Source of the DNA: CALMEC01 sp964628685
Lineage (GTDB): Bacteria > Actinomycetota > Thermoleophilia > Miltoncostaeales > Miltoncostaeaceae
Assembly (NCBI GenBank): GCA_964628685.1
Contig: CAZVNM010000008.1
Coordinates: 23,385-87,384, forward strand
Length of the DNA: 64,000 nucleotides
Direction: 5' to 3'
Positions 7,847 to 16,481 of the stretch are shown one piece after another; the stretch's first letter is position 1; each line of letters opens with the position of its first letter. The notes below the pieces were generated by a model that was given only the letters and a program-made list of their open reading frames with translations, ran no database searches and had not been told where the DNA came from. The position numbers and the translations under genes are program-made.

Positions 7847-9202
7847 ATGCTGCGTCGCCTGCGCAGGTGGCCCACCTCCTACCGCACACACATCGCGGTC
7901 GCGATCGGCCTGGTGCTGATCATCACGGTGATCGGCCAGCTCCTCATCAGCCAGGCGGTCACCTCGCGTCTGCGGGCCGCCGAGCGCGAGGCGCTTCAGA
8001 GCCAGGCGCAGATCATCGCCGACGAGGTGGCGGGCGCCCGCGACGCCGACAAACAGCAGCGGGCGAGCCTGGCGGCGCGATTCATGCCGGCCACGCGGGT
8101 GGTGGTGACCTGGACCGCGAAGCCGGGCCTCTACTACAACGTGACCCAGCTGCAGCGCGGCGACGCCGAGGTGACCGCCACCTCCTCGGACGTCGAGGTG
8201 CGGCTGATGCGGGCCTACGAGAACACGGGCGTCTCCAGTCGCGTGGTCGCCATCATCCTCGTCCTGGTCGCCGCCATCGCGGTCATCATCTGGTACCTGG
8301 CGGGCACGATCACGCGCAGGCTCCGTGGTCAGGTGGCAGACCTGTCGGGCAGCGCCGCGCTGCTGGCCGCGGGCGACCGAACCGCCCGCGCCATCGAGTC
8401 GGATGACGAGCTCGGTCGCGCCGCCCGCGCCTTCAACCTGATGGCGGCCCGGCTGGAGGAGACCGACGCCATGCAGCGGCGCTTCCTGGCCGACGTGGCC
8501 CACGAGCTGCGCACCCCCATCACGTCGATCGAGGGCTTCTCGGCCGCCCTGGAGGACGGCGCCGCCGTCGACGAGGAGGACCGGGCCGAGGCGATCACCT
8601 TCATCCGGCAGGAGGCGGGTCGTCTGCGGGACCTGGTGTCCGACCTGCGTGACCTCACCCGCTACGACCTCGAACCGTCCCTCGAGCTGGCCGAGGTGGA
8701 CCTGGCTGAGCGGGCACGCCACGCCGTCGGCCGGTTCGCACCGCAGGCGACCGCCCAGGACGTCACCCTGATCGCGCCCACCACCGGGGTCGTGATCCGA
8801 TCCGACCCCGGGCACGTCGACACGATCCTGTCGAACCTCGTCTCCAACGCCCTCAACGCCACCTCGGCGGGCGACCGGGTGGAGATCACGGTCGGCGCGT
8901 CTCATCACGACGCGTGGGTGGCGGTCTCGGACTCGGGGCGCGGGATCCCCCACGACGCCCTGGGACGCATCTTCGACCGGCTGTACCGGGTCGACGCCGC
9001 CCGTTCGCGGGACCGGGGCGGAAGCGGGCTGGGGCTCGCCATCGTCAAACGGCTGGTGGTGTTGCTGGGCGGACAGATCGCGGTCGAGTCGGCCCCCGGG
9101 CGTGGCACGCTGTTCACCGTCAGGCTTCCCCTGCGGGGTCCCGCACGGCCTGCGGAACCCGAGTCCATCGACCACCACACGCCCACCGGAGACCAACAAT
9201 GA
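7847..9202 (+). CDS. Membrane sensor histidine kinase
   Basis: 451 residues from ATG 7847. The order is: TM helix 1 (about 16-36), a short extracytoplasmic loop of about 95 residues, TM helix 2 (about 131-152), a HAMP linker, a HisKA dimerisation domain with phospho-acceptor His219 in 'HELRTPITS', and a HATPase domain with N box 'LSNLVSNALNAT', G1 'DSGRGIP' and G2 'GGSGLGLAIVKRL'. It autophosphorylates in response to an unknown signal and passes phosphate to the upstream regulator. Its stop overlaps the next gene's ATG by four bases (ATGA), so the LOG-family gene is translationally coupled. Confidence 0.94.
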   Translation: MLRRLRRWPTSYRTHIAVAIGLVLIITVIGQLLISQAVTSRLRAAEREALQSQAQIIADEVAGARDADKQQRASLAARFMPATRVVVTWTAKPGLYYNVTQLQRGDAEVTATSSDVEVRLMRAYENTGVSSRVVAIILVLVAAIAVIIWYLAGTITRRLRGQVADLSGSAALLAAGDRTARAIESDDELGRAARAFNLMAARLEETDAMQRRFLADVAHELRTPITSIEGFSAALEDGAAVDEEDRAEAITFIRQEAGRLRDLVSDLRDLTRYDLEPSLELAEVDLAERARHAVGRFAPQATAQDVTLIAPTTGVVIRSDPGHVDTILSNLVSNALNATSAGDRVEITVGASHHDAWVAVSDSGRGIPHDALGRIFDRLYRVDAARSRDRGGSGLGLAIVKRLVVLLGGQIAVESAPGRGTLFTVRLPLRGPARPAEPESIDHHTPTGDQQ

Positions 9203-9885
9203 GCGACGTCGACATCCTCCGCCGCATCGACGGCGACGGCTCGGAGATCGACCTGATCTGCGACGAGTTCCACCGCGGATTCGACATCGTGTCGCAGATC
9301 GGCCGGCCGGCCGTCACCGTCTACGGCTCGGCGCGCGTGCGCGAGGGCGACCCGGTCTACGAGAGCGCCCGTCAGTGCGGCCGTCTGCTGGCCGAGGCGG
9401 GCTTCGCCGTGGTCACCGGCGGCGGTCCCGGCGTGATGGAGGCCGCCAACCGCGGCGCGCACGAGGTGGGCGGCCGGTCGGTGGGGTTCAACATCCTCCT
9501 GCCGCACGAACAGCACCTCAACCGCTACGTCGACCTGGAGATGACCTTCAACCACTTCTACACCCGCAAGGTCATGCTGGTGAAGGCCTCCGAGGGGTTC
9601 ATCATCTACCCGGGCGGGTTCGGCACCAACGACGAGCTCTGGGAGTCGCTCACCCTCATCCAGACCGGCAAGGTGCAGCACTTCCCGGTGGTGCTCGTGG
9701 GCCGCGACCACTGGAAGCCGATGCTCGACTGGATCACCACCCGCATGGTGGGGCGCTACGTGTCGAGCGGGGACCTGGACCTCCTGGAGCTGGTCGACGT
9801 TCCGGAGCGTGCCGTGGCCCAGGTGAGCGCCTGCTTCCGGCGGGAGTGCGCCCACGATCTGAACGCCACACGCGCCATCGGGTGA
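9199..9885 (+). CDS. LOG-family (TIGR00730-like) Rossmann protein
   Basis: 228 residues, coupled to the kinase stop by an ATGA overlap. The motif 'VVTGGGPGVMEAANRGA' (about 72-88) and 'PGGFGTNDELWE' (about 137-148) are the PGGxGTxxE signature of the lysine-decarboxylase-like/LOG family. Members hydrolyse nucleoside monophosphates to free base and ribose phosphate (cytokinin-activating in plants). In bacteria the likely role is nucleotide salvage or clean-up. The conserved Arg of the 'TRKVML' segment is present. Its link to the two-component system is positional only. Confidence 0.85.
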   Translation: MSDVDILRRIDGDGSEIDLICDEFHRGFDIVSQIGRPAVTVYGSARVREGDPVYESARQCGRLLAEAGFAVVTGGGPGVMEAANRGAHEVGGRSVGFNILLPHEQHLNRYVDLEMTFNHFYTRKVMLVKASEGFIIYPGGFGTNDELWESLTLIQTGKVQHFPVVLVGRDHWKPMLDWITTRMVGRYVSSGDLDLLELVDVPERAVAQVSACFRRECAHDLNATRAIG

Positions 9886-10101
9886 CCCCGGGCGGGTGGC
9901 CGGCGGTACGAGGCCGTCACCATCGCGTCACCGGTTGTCAGCAGGACCCGGCGACCGGTGAGGAAGGATCATCGGACCGGACACGGGGTGCGTCGTTCGC
10001 GGCCTCGGTTTCGAACGAACATACGAAATGCTCTTCGTCTGTCGTCGGGCCGGTGTGGCATGCTGGCCGCTGTCATCATCGTCATCGAAAGGGACATGCA
10101 T

Positions 10102-10518
10102 ATGAGTTGGGCCAAGGAATTCAAGGCATGGATCATGAAGGGCAATCTCGTCGAGATCGCCGTCGGTCTGATCCTCGCCCTGGCATTCGCCGAGGTCGTC
10201 AAGAGCTTCACCGAGAACATCATCACGCCGATCATCGCCGCCATCGGTGGTCAGCCGGACTTCTCGGGGCTCAACTTCAAGATCAACGGCTCGATCTTCA
10301 AGTACGGGCTGTTCATCAACGCGGTGATCGCGTTCCTCATCACCGGGTTCATCCTGTTCTTGGTCGTCAAGGCGACCCTGAAACTCTTCAAGGAGAAGCC
10401 CGCGGTGCCGACCGAGTACCGGGTGGAGAAGGCCGACAGCACGATCCTCAACCAGCTCTCCGAGGATGGCTGGGAGGTCGTCACCGCCAACGAGGACGGT
10501 GTGATCCTCAAGAAGTAG
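10102..10518 (+). CDS. mscL: Large-conductance mechanosensitive channel with GWEVV tail
   Basis: 138 residues. The family pattern is clear: 'FKAWIMKGNLVEIAVGLILALAFAEVVKSFTENIITPIIA' (TM1 and periplasmic edge), then a loop and 'YGLFINAVIAFLITGFILFLVVKA' (TM2). MscL opens under membrane tension and releases solutes on osmotic downshock. After TM2 the usual amphipathic tail is replaced by about 30 residues reading 'ILNQLSEDGWEVVTANEDGVIL', similar to the small DUF4177-type fold. ATG 10102 was chosen over the in-frame ATG at 10096 because of its spacing to AAGGGA. A perfect hairpin follows the stop. Confidence 0.93.
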   Translation: MSWAKEFKAWIMKGNLVEIAVGLILALAFAEVVKSFTENIITPIIAAIGGQPDFSGLNFKINGSIFKYGLFINAVIAFLITGFILFLVVKATLKLFKEKPAVPTEYRVEKADSTILNQLSEDGWEVVTANEDGVILKK

Positions 10519-10522
10519 CGAT

Positions 10523-10548
10523 GGCGGACGGCCCTCCGGTCGTCCGCC
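10523..10548 (+). terminator. Hairpin after mscL
   Basis: Perfect 8-bp arms GGCGGACG and CGTCCGCC around a 10-base loop, starting 4 bases after the mscL stop. There is no T-run, as is common in high-GC actinobacteria. Confidence 0.65.
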
Positions 10549-10618
10549 TCCACCGGAACGGGGGCGGGCCACAGCGGTCCGCACCCGTTCCGTGACGAGC
10601 ACCGCCCGGACCCCGGCC

Positions 10619-11185
10619 TCAGGGGGTCGGCGCGATCACCGGCACGGCGCGTTCGGTGTCCACCACCAGCCGGCAGCCGGCGCGTCGCGCGTCCTGGATG
10701 ACCGGCTCCGCTTCGGCCCGCGTCAGTACGCGCAGGTCGTCGCGGTCACCCGGGTCGAACACGAACTCGCCGGCCGAGACGCGCCGATCCTGTGGCGGGC
10801 ACCGCCAGTGCACCGGCACCAGTGCGTCACCCGCGCGGACGCCGGGGAGGACGCTGCGGACGCCGTCGGCCGGGAACGTGAACCTCGCCCGATGGATGCG
10901 GGTGGCGACCGCGTAGTACCGCGCCGGTTCGCTCCGCACATCCACACCGGGGATGTGGAACGCAAGCTTGCACTCCTTCGCGTTCTGCTCGGAGTGCGGG
11001 GAGAGATCGCATGCGCCGCCCCACTCCAGGGACGGCGCGATCGCCCGGTACGAGTCCAGCGTCCCGTGTGCCGCCGCGGCCTCGTCCTCGGCGGACACGT
11101 CGGACAGGCCCGCGCATCCGGTCAGGAGGGCCGCGACGATGGCCAGCGGGGCGAGGCGCGACGGCCGGACGACGGCGTGCGCCAC
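10619..11185 (-). CDS. Putative lipoprotein
   Basis: From GTG 11185 the product is 188 residues with a lipoprotein signal: 'RLAPLAIVAALLTGCAGLS', lipobox LTGC with Cys near residue 25. The mature part is acidic and contains cysteines in 'GGACDLSPHSEQNAKECKL', 'WRCPPQDRR' and 'AGCRLVV'. It has no family match I can name. It starts 11 bases past the stop of the small membrane protein gene at 11197, forming a three-gene minus-strand unit with the NifU_N-like gene. A start further upstream in the same frame would lie inside that gene and is unlikely. Confidence 0.68.
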   Translation of the reverse strand: MAHAVVRPSRLAPLAIVAALLTGCAGLSDVSAEDEAAAAHGTLDSYRAIAPSLEWGGACDLSPHSEQNAKECKLAFHIPGVDVRSEPARYYAVATRIHRARFTFPADGVRSVLPGVRAGDALVPVHWRCPPQDRRVSAGEFVFDPGDRDDLRVLTRAEAEPVIQDARRAGCRLVVDTERAVPVIAPTP

Positions 11186-11196
11186 GATCGCTCGGG

Positions 11197-11421
11197 CTAC
11201 GCCTCGGGGTCCGCGCCCCGTCGTCGGGCCTCCTCGGCCTCCACGCGCCGCCGGCGGCGCTGGCTGGCCCACACACCGCCCACCATCAGGCCACCCATGA
11301 TCACGTACGGGATTCCGAACAGGAATCGCCGCTCGTCGAGGAAGAGCAGGAACAGGATCCCGCCGAGGAGGAAGATGATCCCGATCGCATAGCTGAGGAA
11401 GAGCCCCGTGGAACTGCTCAC
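11197..11421 (-). CDS. Small two-helix membrane protein
   Basis: 74 residues: two hydrophobic helices ('LFLSYAIGIIFLLGGILFLLFL' and 'FGIPYVIMGGLMVGGVW') followed by a basic and acidic tail 'SQRRRRRVEAEEARRRG'. Its GTG start overlaps the stop of the upstream NifU_N-like gene by the bases GTGA, so translation is probably coupled. The positive tail predicts a cytoplasmic C-terminus. Function is unknown. Confidence 0.7.
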   Translation of the reverse strand: MSSSTGLFLSYAIGIIFLLGGILFLLFLDERRFLFGIPYVIMGGLMVGGVWASQRRRRRVEAEEARRRGADPEA

Positions 11422-11690
11422 GAGCCCTCGAAGTGCGTCTGGATGGTCTCGATGATCCTCGGTGCCAGGGTGTCCCAGTCGGCCGCCGATACAACTGTCA
11501 CACTGACGAAATCGGCGGTGAGGAAGACGTTGGTGATGCCGCCCAGCTCGAAGAGCTTGGCGCCCAGCGGTGAGTCCGCGGCGTCCGAACCCTCCCGGAA
11601 GGTCTGGGTTCCGCCATCGGTGGACGGGCGGTCCAGCTGGAACTTGAGGGCGTTGGGGTTGGGCGTGGGGAGCGGCGTGACGCTGACCAC
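11418..11690 (-). CDS. NifU N-terminal (Nfu_N)-like scaffold protein
   Basis: 90 residues that fit the Nfu/NifU N-terminal scaffold domain alone: 'TPNPNALKFQLDRP' at the start, 'SPLGAKLFELGGITNVFLTADFVSVT' in the middle, and 'IIETIQTHF' at the end. The cysteine-bearing Nfu C-terminal domain is absent, so it cannot hold a cluster by itself. It may help deliver Fe-S clusters or be a stand-alone fold. It is the first gene of a three-gene minus-strand group and is divergent from pyrE. Confidence 0.82.
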   Translation of the reverse strand: MVSVTPLPTPNPNALKFQLDRPSTDGGTQTFREGSDAADSPLGAKLFELGGITNVFLTADFVSVTVVSAADWDTLAPRIIETIQTHFEGS

Positions 11691-11802
11691 CGGGCATCAC
11701 CTCGGAGTCGGAGTGTTCGGCGCGCCGGGCGGCGCGGGACCGCATGAGCCTAGCGGCCGTGCGCGCGGGCCGACCCGCGGACCGTTGCATAGCATCGCCC
11801 GC

Positions 11803-12363
11803 ATGAGCGAACCCGCCGGCCGTGACCGTCTCCTCCAGCTGATGCGCGAGCGCGCCCTCATCCGCGAGTCGGTGGTGCTCGCCTCGGGCAAGCGCTCGTC
11901 GCACTACTTCGACGCGCGTCAGGTGCTGCTGGACCCCGAGGGGGCCGAGATCGCCGGCGCGATCGGCTACGAACTCCTGCGCGAGCTGTCGCCGGCCGCG
12001 GTGGGCGGACCCACGAGCGCCGCCGACCCGCTGGTGTGCGCCATCAGCACCGCGGCCTGGCGCGACGGCGTGCGGTGGACCGGCTTCTTCGTGCGCAAGG
12101 AGGCCAAGAAGTACGGGCTGCAGAACTGGATCGAGGGGCCCTTCCTCGAGGAGGGCACGCCGGTCGTCGTGGTGGACGACACCCTCACCACCGGCGGTTC
12201 GGTGATCGGCGCGGTCGAGAAGGCCCGGGCGGCGGGGGCCGAGGTGGTGGGCGCACTCGTGGCGATCGACCGCGAGGAGGGCGGCCGCGAGGCCGTGGAG
12301 GGCAGCCTGGACGGCGCTCCGCTGCTGGCCCTCTTCACCGCGTCGGAGATCATCGGGGAGTAG
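11803..12363 (+). CDS. pyrE: Orotate phosphoribosyltransferase
   Basis: 186 residues. The PRPP-binding motif 'VVVVDDTLTTGGS' is intact and the N-terminal 'LASGKRSSHYFDARQ' matches the orotate-binding region of PyrE. 'FFVRKEAKKYGLQNWIEG' supplies the catalytic loop lysines. It makes orotidine monophosphate from orotate and PRPP in de novo pyrimidine synthesis. The start was set at ATG 11803, where family similarity begins. No other pyr genes are adjacent. Confidence 0.93.
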   Translation: MSEPAGRDRLLQLMRERALIRESVVLASGKRSSHYFDARQVLLDPEGAEIAGAIGYELLRELSPAAVGGPTSAADPLVCAISTAAWRDGVRWTGFFVRKEAKKYGLQNWIEGPFLEEGTPVVVVDDTLTTGGSVIGAVEKARAAGAEVVGALVAIDREEGGREAVEGSLDGAPLLALFTASEIIGE

Positions 12364-12483
12364 ACTTGCGGGGTGCCCGCCGCGGCGTCGGACGGTCGGT
12401 GGGTGACGCCCGTGGCCGCCGCGTGACCTGGTGAGCGGGCATTCGCGCCAACCACGCAACGTACGTCTCGGGGGGTCTCGATC

Positions 12484-13188
12484 ATGGACTTGAAGGGCAA
12501 CAGCGTCACCTGGATCGGTCACGGCACCTGGCTGTGGGAGACGTCGGAGGGCAAGCGGATCCTGGTCGACCCGTGGCTTGCCGGGAACCCCAGCGCACCC
12601 GCCGAGCTGCACAATCCGTGGCCGCTCGACGCGGTCCTCATCACCCACGGCCACTTCGACCACGTGGGCGACGCCGTCGAGACGATCAAGCAGACCGGCG
12701 CCACCTCCGTGGCCATCTTCGAGATCGGCGCCTGGCTGGAGTCGCACGGCTGCGCCAACGTCATCCAGATGAACATGGGCGGCACCGTCGAGGTGGCCGG
12801 CTGCAAGGTCACGATGGTCCAGGCCATCCACTCGTGCGGCATGCTGGAGGGCGACAAGATGGTGGAGGGTGGCGACCCGGCCGGCTTCGTCATCGAGTTC
12901 CCCGACGGCCTCGTCGTCTACCAGGCCGGTGACACCGACGTGTTCGGCGACATGGCGCTGATCGGCGAGATCTACAAGCCCGACATCGCGGTGCTGCCGA
13001 TCGGCGACCACTTCACCATGGGGCCGCGCCAGGCCGCGCATGCCGTTCGCCTGCTGGGCATCAAGCAGGTCCTCTGCGGCCACTTCGGCACCTTCCCGGT
13101 CCTCGTCGGCACACCCGAGAAGCTGCGCGCGTTGGTGGCGAGCGATGTGATGGTCCCCGACCTGACCCCCGGGACCAAGCTGCCCTGA
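12484..13188 (+). CDS. Metal-dependent hydrolase, UPF0173-like
   Basis: 234 residues of the metallo-beta-lactamase fold, of the same type as the UPF0173/UlaG-like proteins. 'VTWIGHGTWLW' at the start, the metal motif 'THGHFDHVGDA' (HxHxDH), 'AIHSCGM', 'YQAGDTDVFGDM' with the bridging Asp, and 'CGHFGTFP' near the end are all present. It should bind two metals and be catalytically competent, unlike the protein at 529. The physiological substrate is unknown. It is followed 14 bases later by rsgA. Confidence 0.88.
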   Translation: MDLKGNSVTWIGHGTWLWETSEGKRILVDPWLAGNPSAPAELHNPWPLDAVLITHGHFDHVGDAVETIKQTGATSVAIFEIGAWLESHGCANVIQMNMGGTVEVAGCKVTMVQAIHSCGMLEGDKMVEGGDPAGFVIEFPDGLVVYQAGDTDVFGDMALIGEIYKPDIAVLPIGDHFTMGPRQAAHAVRLLGIKQVLCGHFGTFPVLVGTPEKLRALVASDVMVPDLTPGTKLP

Positions 13189-13202
13189 TCGACCCCGGCG
13201 AC

Positions 13203-14069
13203 GTGGGCACCGCCGCGCAGGTCGTCCGCGTCTCCGGTCCAACCGCAACCGTCGACCTGGCCGGTCGGGCCAGGGAGGCACGCATCCCGCCCAGCCTGCC
13301 GGGGCGTCCGCTGGCGGTCGGCGACCTGGTGCTCCTGCGTCACAGCGGCGACGAGGTGGTGATCGAGGAGGTCGCGCCCCGCCGCACGGTACTGGAGCGG
13401 GCGCAGGGGATGGACGGGCCGCGCAGGCCGATCGTCGCCAACGCGGACCTGCTGGTGGTGGTGGAGGCGCTGGCGTCGCCGGACCCGCGCCCAATGCTGA
13501 TCGACCACTACCTGGTCGCCGCCGACGTCGGCGGTCTCGAGGCGGCGGTGGTGTTCACCAAGGCGGACCTGGCGCCCCCCGGGCGGGCCGCGGAACTCAT
13601 GGACCTCTACGCCGGCCTGCGCTACCCGGTGCTCGCGGGGAACGCCACCGACCCGGATCTGGCGGAGGCGCTGCGGGCGGTCATCGCCGGCAGGGTCGCG
13701 GCGCTCGTCGGGCAGTCGGGCGTCGGCAAGAGCACCCTCACCCGCTGGCTCACGGGCGTCGAGCGTGCGGTGGGTGAGGTGAGCGACCGGGTGGGTGGTC
13801 GTCACACCACCACCGACCCGCGTCTCATCCCCCTGCCGGGCGACGGCGCCATCGTCGACACGGCCGGCGTGCGAAACCTCTTCCTTCCGCAGATGGACGC
13901 CGTCGATGTGGCCGACGCCTTCCCGGAGATCCGTGCGCTGGCGGACGCCTGCCGCTTTCGGGACTGCCGGCACATGGGTGAGACCGGCTGCGCCGTGGAG
14001 GGGACGATGGCGCCGACGCGCGTCACGAGCTACCGACGCCTGATGGAAACGGTCGCGCGACGGCCTTGA
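13203..14069 (+). CDS. rsgA: Ribosome small subunit biogenesis GTPase
   Basis: 288 residues with the circularly permuted GTPase order typical of RsgA/YjeQ. An OB-like N-terminal domain ends about residue 70. Then come G4 'VFTKADL', G1 'VGQSGVGKSTL', the 'GGRHTTTD' switch and G3 'IVDTAGVR', and finally a zinc-finger region 'CRFRDCRHMGETGC'. It acts on late 30S maturation and is activated by the ribosome. The GTG start at 13203 lies 14 bases after the previous stop. One oddity is the length: it is somewhat short for the family, trimmed at the N-terminal domain. Confidence 0.93.
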   Translation: MGTAAQVVRVSGPTATVDLAGRAREARIPPSLPGRPLAVGDLVLLRHSGDEVVIEEVAPRRTVLERAQGMDGPRRPIVANADLLVVVEALASPDPRPMLIDHYLVAADVGGLEAAVVFTKADLAPPGRAAELMDLYAGLRYPVLAGNATDPDLAEALRAVIAGRVAALVGQSGVGKSTLTRWLTGVERAVGEVSDRVGGRHTTTDPRLIPLPGDGAIVDTAGVRNLFLPQMDAVDVADAFPEIRALADACRFRDCRHMGETGCAVEGTMAPTRVTSYRRLMETVARRP

Positions 14070-14158
14070 CCCGCCCGGGGGCGGTGGGTAGGTTCGCCAC
14101 AACGGCAACAAACATGGCCGCCAACCTTCGTGAACCAGCCCACAGTCGTGAGGTCCAT

Positions 14159-15203
14159 ATGAGCGCGTCTCGTCGTTCCACCCGTTTCCACCCGCCGATC
14201 GCCGGCGGGGCCGGCCCGAGCGGCACGACCGGATGGGAGGCGCTCGAGAAATGGGTCGGGGCCGGTGGGCGCACCGCACCCGGCGCCGCGGAGACCGAGA
14301 AGGCCGCGGAGGCACCCGCCGCCGAGGCGTCGTCGTCTTCGGGGTCGGCCGCCCCGTCCGGTACGACCGGGTGGGAGGCGCTCGAGAAGTGGGTGGGTGC
14401 CGGTGGGCGTACCGCCCCCGGCGCTGCGGACACCGAGAAGCCCGCGGAGGCACCGGCCGCCGAGGCGTCGTCGTCCGGTGCGGCGGCGACCCCGTCCGGT
14501 ACGACCGGGTGGGAGGCGCTCGAAAAGTGGGTCGGCGGGGGCGGCGGCACGGCTCGGGGTGCGACGGAGGCCCGTGCGTCCGAGGCCGGGTCCGCGGATG
14601 CGTCGTCGTCCGGTGCGGCGGCGACCCCGTCCGGTACGACCGGGTGGGAGGCGCNNNNNNNNNNNNNNNNNNNNNNNNNNNNNNNNNNNNNNNNNNNNNN
14701 NNNNNNNNNNNNNNNNNNNNNNNNNNNNNNNNNNNNNNNNNNNNNNNNNNNNNNCGTCGTCCGGTGCGGCGGCGACCCCGTCCGGTACGACCGGGTGGGA
14801 GGCGCTCGAGAAGTGGGTGGGCGCCGGCGGCGGGGCGGCCGCCGGGGCGGCCGCGGCCCAGGCCGCGCGCGACACCCCCACGGCGGCGGCGTCCGCCACC
14901 GGTGCGGCGGCGCCCGGCGGCACCGGCTGGGAGGTGCTCGAGAAGTGGGTCGGCCGTGAGCGTGATCCCGAGGAGGAGTCCGGGGTCAAGGAGCGCCTGG
15001 AGGACGTGAGGGAGAAGGCCGAGGAGGTCAAGGACAAGGTCGGCGACAGGCTGGAGCAGGCCAAGGACGTGGTGCAGGACAAGGCCGCGGACCTGAAGGA
15101 GGACCTCGCCCGCATCCGCGACGACCTGCCCGAGATCCGCGAGAAGGCACAGGCGCAGGCGACCGGCCTGTTCGCGAAGATCAAGCAGATGTTCAAGAAG
15201 TAG
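14159..15203 (+). CDS. Tandem 'GWEALEKWVG' repeat protein interrupted by assembly gap
   Basis: Begins at ATG 14159 and ends at TAG 15201-15203, with 100 Ns inside. The N-terminal part has repeats of 44-46 residues, each made of a conserved 'SGTTGWEALEKWVG' block and a flexible Ala/Glu/Ser/Gly linker. The Trp codons lie at 14234, 14372, 14510, 14645, 14796 and 14928, so six copies are visible. The C-terminal 75 residues form a charged amphipathic helix ('KERLEDVREKAEEVKDKVG', ending 'GLFAKIKQMFKK') like YtxH or apolipoprotein-type helices. Upstream and downstream frames agree only if the true gap is a multiple of three, so the N run is a placeholder. No signal peptide or membrane helix is visible. 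Function is unknown. Confidence 0.75.
14655..14754. other. Assembly gap (100 N)
   Basis: Exactly 100 undetermined bases inside the tandem-repeat gene. The size is a convention, not a measurement. The repeats on both sides explain why assembly failed. Confidence 0.99.
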
Positions 15204-15212
15204 GCGGGCACG

Positions 15213-15242
15213 CCCGGTGGGAATCGTTCGATTCCCACCGGG
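15213..15242 (+). terminator. Strong hairpin after repeat gene
   Basis: A 13-bp perfect stem (arms CCCGGTGGGAATC and GATTCCCACCGGG) with a GTTC loop, beginning 9 bases after the repeat gene's stop. A likely terminator without a T-run. The following 15243-15528 shows no gene. Confidence 0.75.
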
Positions 15243-15528
15243 CCGCGGCCGTTCGGGAGCGGAGCGGCGAGATCCCGTCGTCGCAGGAGCCCACGTCGTC
15301 CGCGCGAGGACGCACCCCGGACTCGGCACGTGGTGTGAGTGTGCGCGGGGCGGTGCGCCCGCCGTTCCGGCGAGGTCGTGCCGCGGTGGCCGGTGCACAC
15401 CCGGGCCGCGCCGTCTGCTCGACAGCGACCCGCCCAGGATGCGCGAAGCTCTAGAAACCGCGGACCCGTCGGCACCGGCCCGGTGTTTTCCGCACCCCCT
15501 CGAGCGTGTGGGAAGTAGTCTCCGGCGA

Positions 15529-16041
15529 ATGGCGCGCGTGCAGCATGAGCACTCCGCCGGCGGGGTCGTGCTCGTCCCCATCGGCCGCGAGACCTTCGTC
15601 GCCCTGATCGAGGTCCAGGACAACCGTGTCCTCGCGCTGCCGAAGGGCCACCTGGAGGAGGGCGAGCGTTCGGTCGACACCGCGATCCGCGAGGTGTGGG
15701 AGGAGACCGGCCTTCGCACCGTGCCCCTGGCGTCACTCGGACGAATCGACTACGGCTTCTACTCGCGCCGCGAGCGCACGCGCATCCGAAAGCGGGTCGA
15801 CTTCTTCCTGCTGGAGTACCGCTCCGGGTCGCCCCGCAAGTTCAACGACGAGGTGGACGGCGTCAGGTTCCTGCCGATCACGGAGGCCGTCGAGGCCGTG
15901 TCCTATCCGGGTGAACGTGACGTCCTCGCGCGGGCGATCGCCCAGCTCGTGCGGGGCATCGCCGAGCCGGAGGACGTGGACGAGGACGCGGTGTCGCGCG
16001 CGACCGGCGGTGAAGGGGCGCGGGTCCGGGCGGCGAAATGA
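15529..16041 (+). CDS. NUDIX hydrolase
   Basis: 170 residues. The full Nudix box 'GHLEEGERSVDTAIREVWEE' followed by TGL (GX5EX7REUXEEXGU) is present near residues 42-64. The N-terminus 'HSAGGVVLVPIG' and 'LALPKG' are the usual flanking strands. Such enzymes cleave nucleoside diphosphate linked compounds in a metal-dependent way. The layout resembles the diadenosine polyphosphate/MutT-like group, but the substrate is not certain. The tail after residue 140 is acidic. The next gene starts 45 bases later. Confidence 0.88.
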   Translation: MARVQHEHSAGGVVLVPIGRETFVALIEVQDNRVLALPKGHLEEGERSVDTAIREVWEETGLRTVPLASLGRIDYGFYSRRERTRIRKRVDFFLLEYRSGSPRKFNDEVDGVRFLPITEAVEAVSYPGERDVLARAIAQLVRGIAEPEDVDEDAVSRATGGEGARVRAAK

Positions 16042-16086
16042 TCCGACGGCCCTGCCCGCGCCGTCAGTGACCGTCCGGAGGTTCGT

Positions 16087-16449
16087 GTGTTCGCCCTCAA
16101 CTTCTACTCCCCGCTCTTCGTCAACCAGCTGAGGAAGGGGCGCAAGACCGCCACCATCCGGCTGGGCGACAAGCGCCACAAGTACAAGAAGGGCCAGATC
16201 GTGTGGGTCACGGTCGGCCACCGCCACGGCCCGCGCCAGAAGATCTTCGCGGCCATCATCGACCAGGTGGACGTCAAGCCCATCCGCGAGCTCACACAGC
16301 GCGAGATCGAGCGCGACAACCCCGAGTTCCGGCTGGTCGAGGACACCATCCACTTCCTGTCGCACATCTACGCGCGCGAGATCACGCTGGACGACGACGT
16401 CTCGGTCATCCACTTCAGCGAGGTGATCGAGTATCCGTCGCTCAAGTGA
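16087..16449 (+). CDS. ASCH domain protein
   Basis: 120 residues from GTG 16087. 'MFALNFYSPLFVNQLRKGRKTATIRLGDK' and 'YKKGQIVWVTVG' fit the ASCH fold, a PUA-like beta-barrel predicted to bind RNA, with the conserved Gly-Arg-Lys-Thr near residue 18. The later 'DQVDVKPIRELTQREIERDNPEF' is the family's helical insert. Its role is likely RNA-related regulation or base processing; no target can be named. It is followed 32 bases later by the GTPase pair. Confidence 0.8.
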   Translation: MFALNFYSPLFVNQLRKGRKTATIRLGDKRHKYKKGQIVWVTVGHRHGPRQKIFAAIIDQVDVKPIRELTQREIERDNPEFRLVEDTIHFLSHIYAREITLDDDVSVIHFSEVIEYPSLK

Positions 16450-16481
16450 TTGACCCGACCCCACGTGGGTAGATTCCGCAC

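Noticed and set aside
11197..13494. 765-codon minus-strand frame across pyrE and the hydrolase
   Set aside because: Antisense shadow. Only its small true gene (11197-11421) at the end is supported, in the frame with membrane helices.
12972..15719. 915-codon minus-strand frame crossing the N gap
   Set aside because: Crosses 100 Ns, is low complexity, and lies opposite rsgA and the repeat gene.
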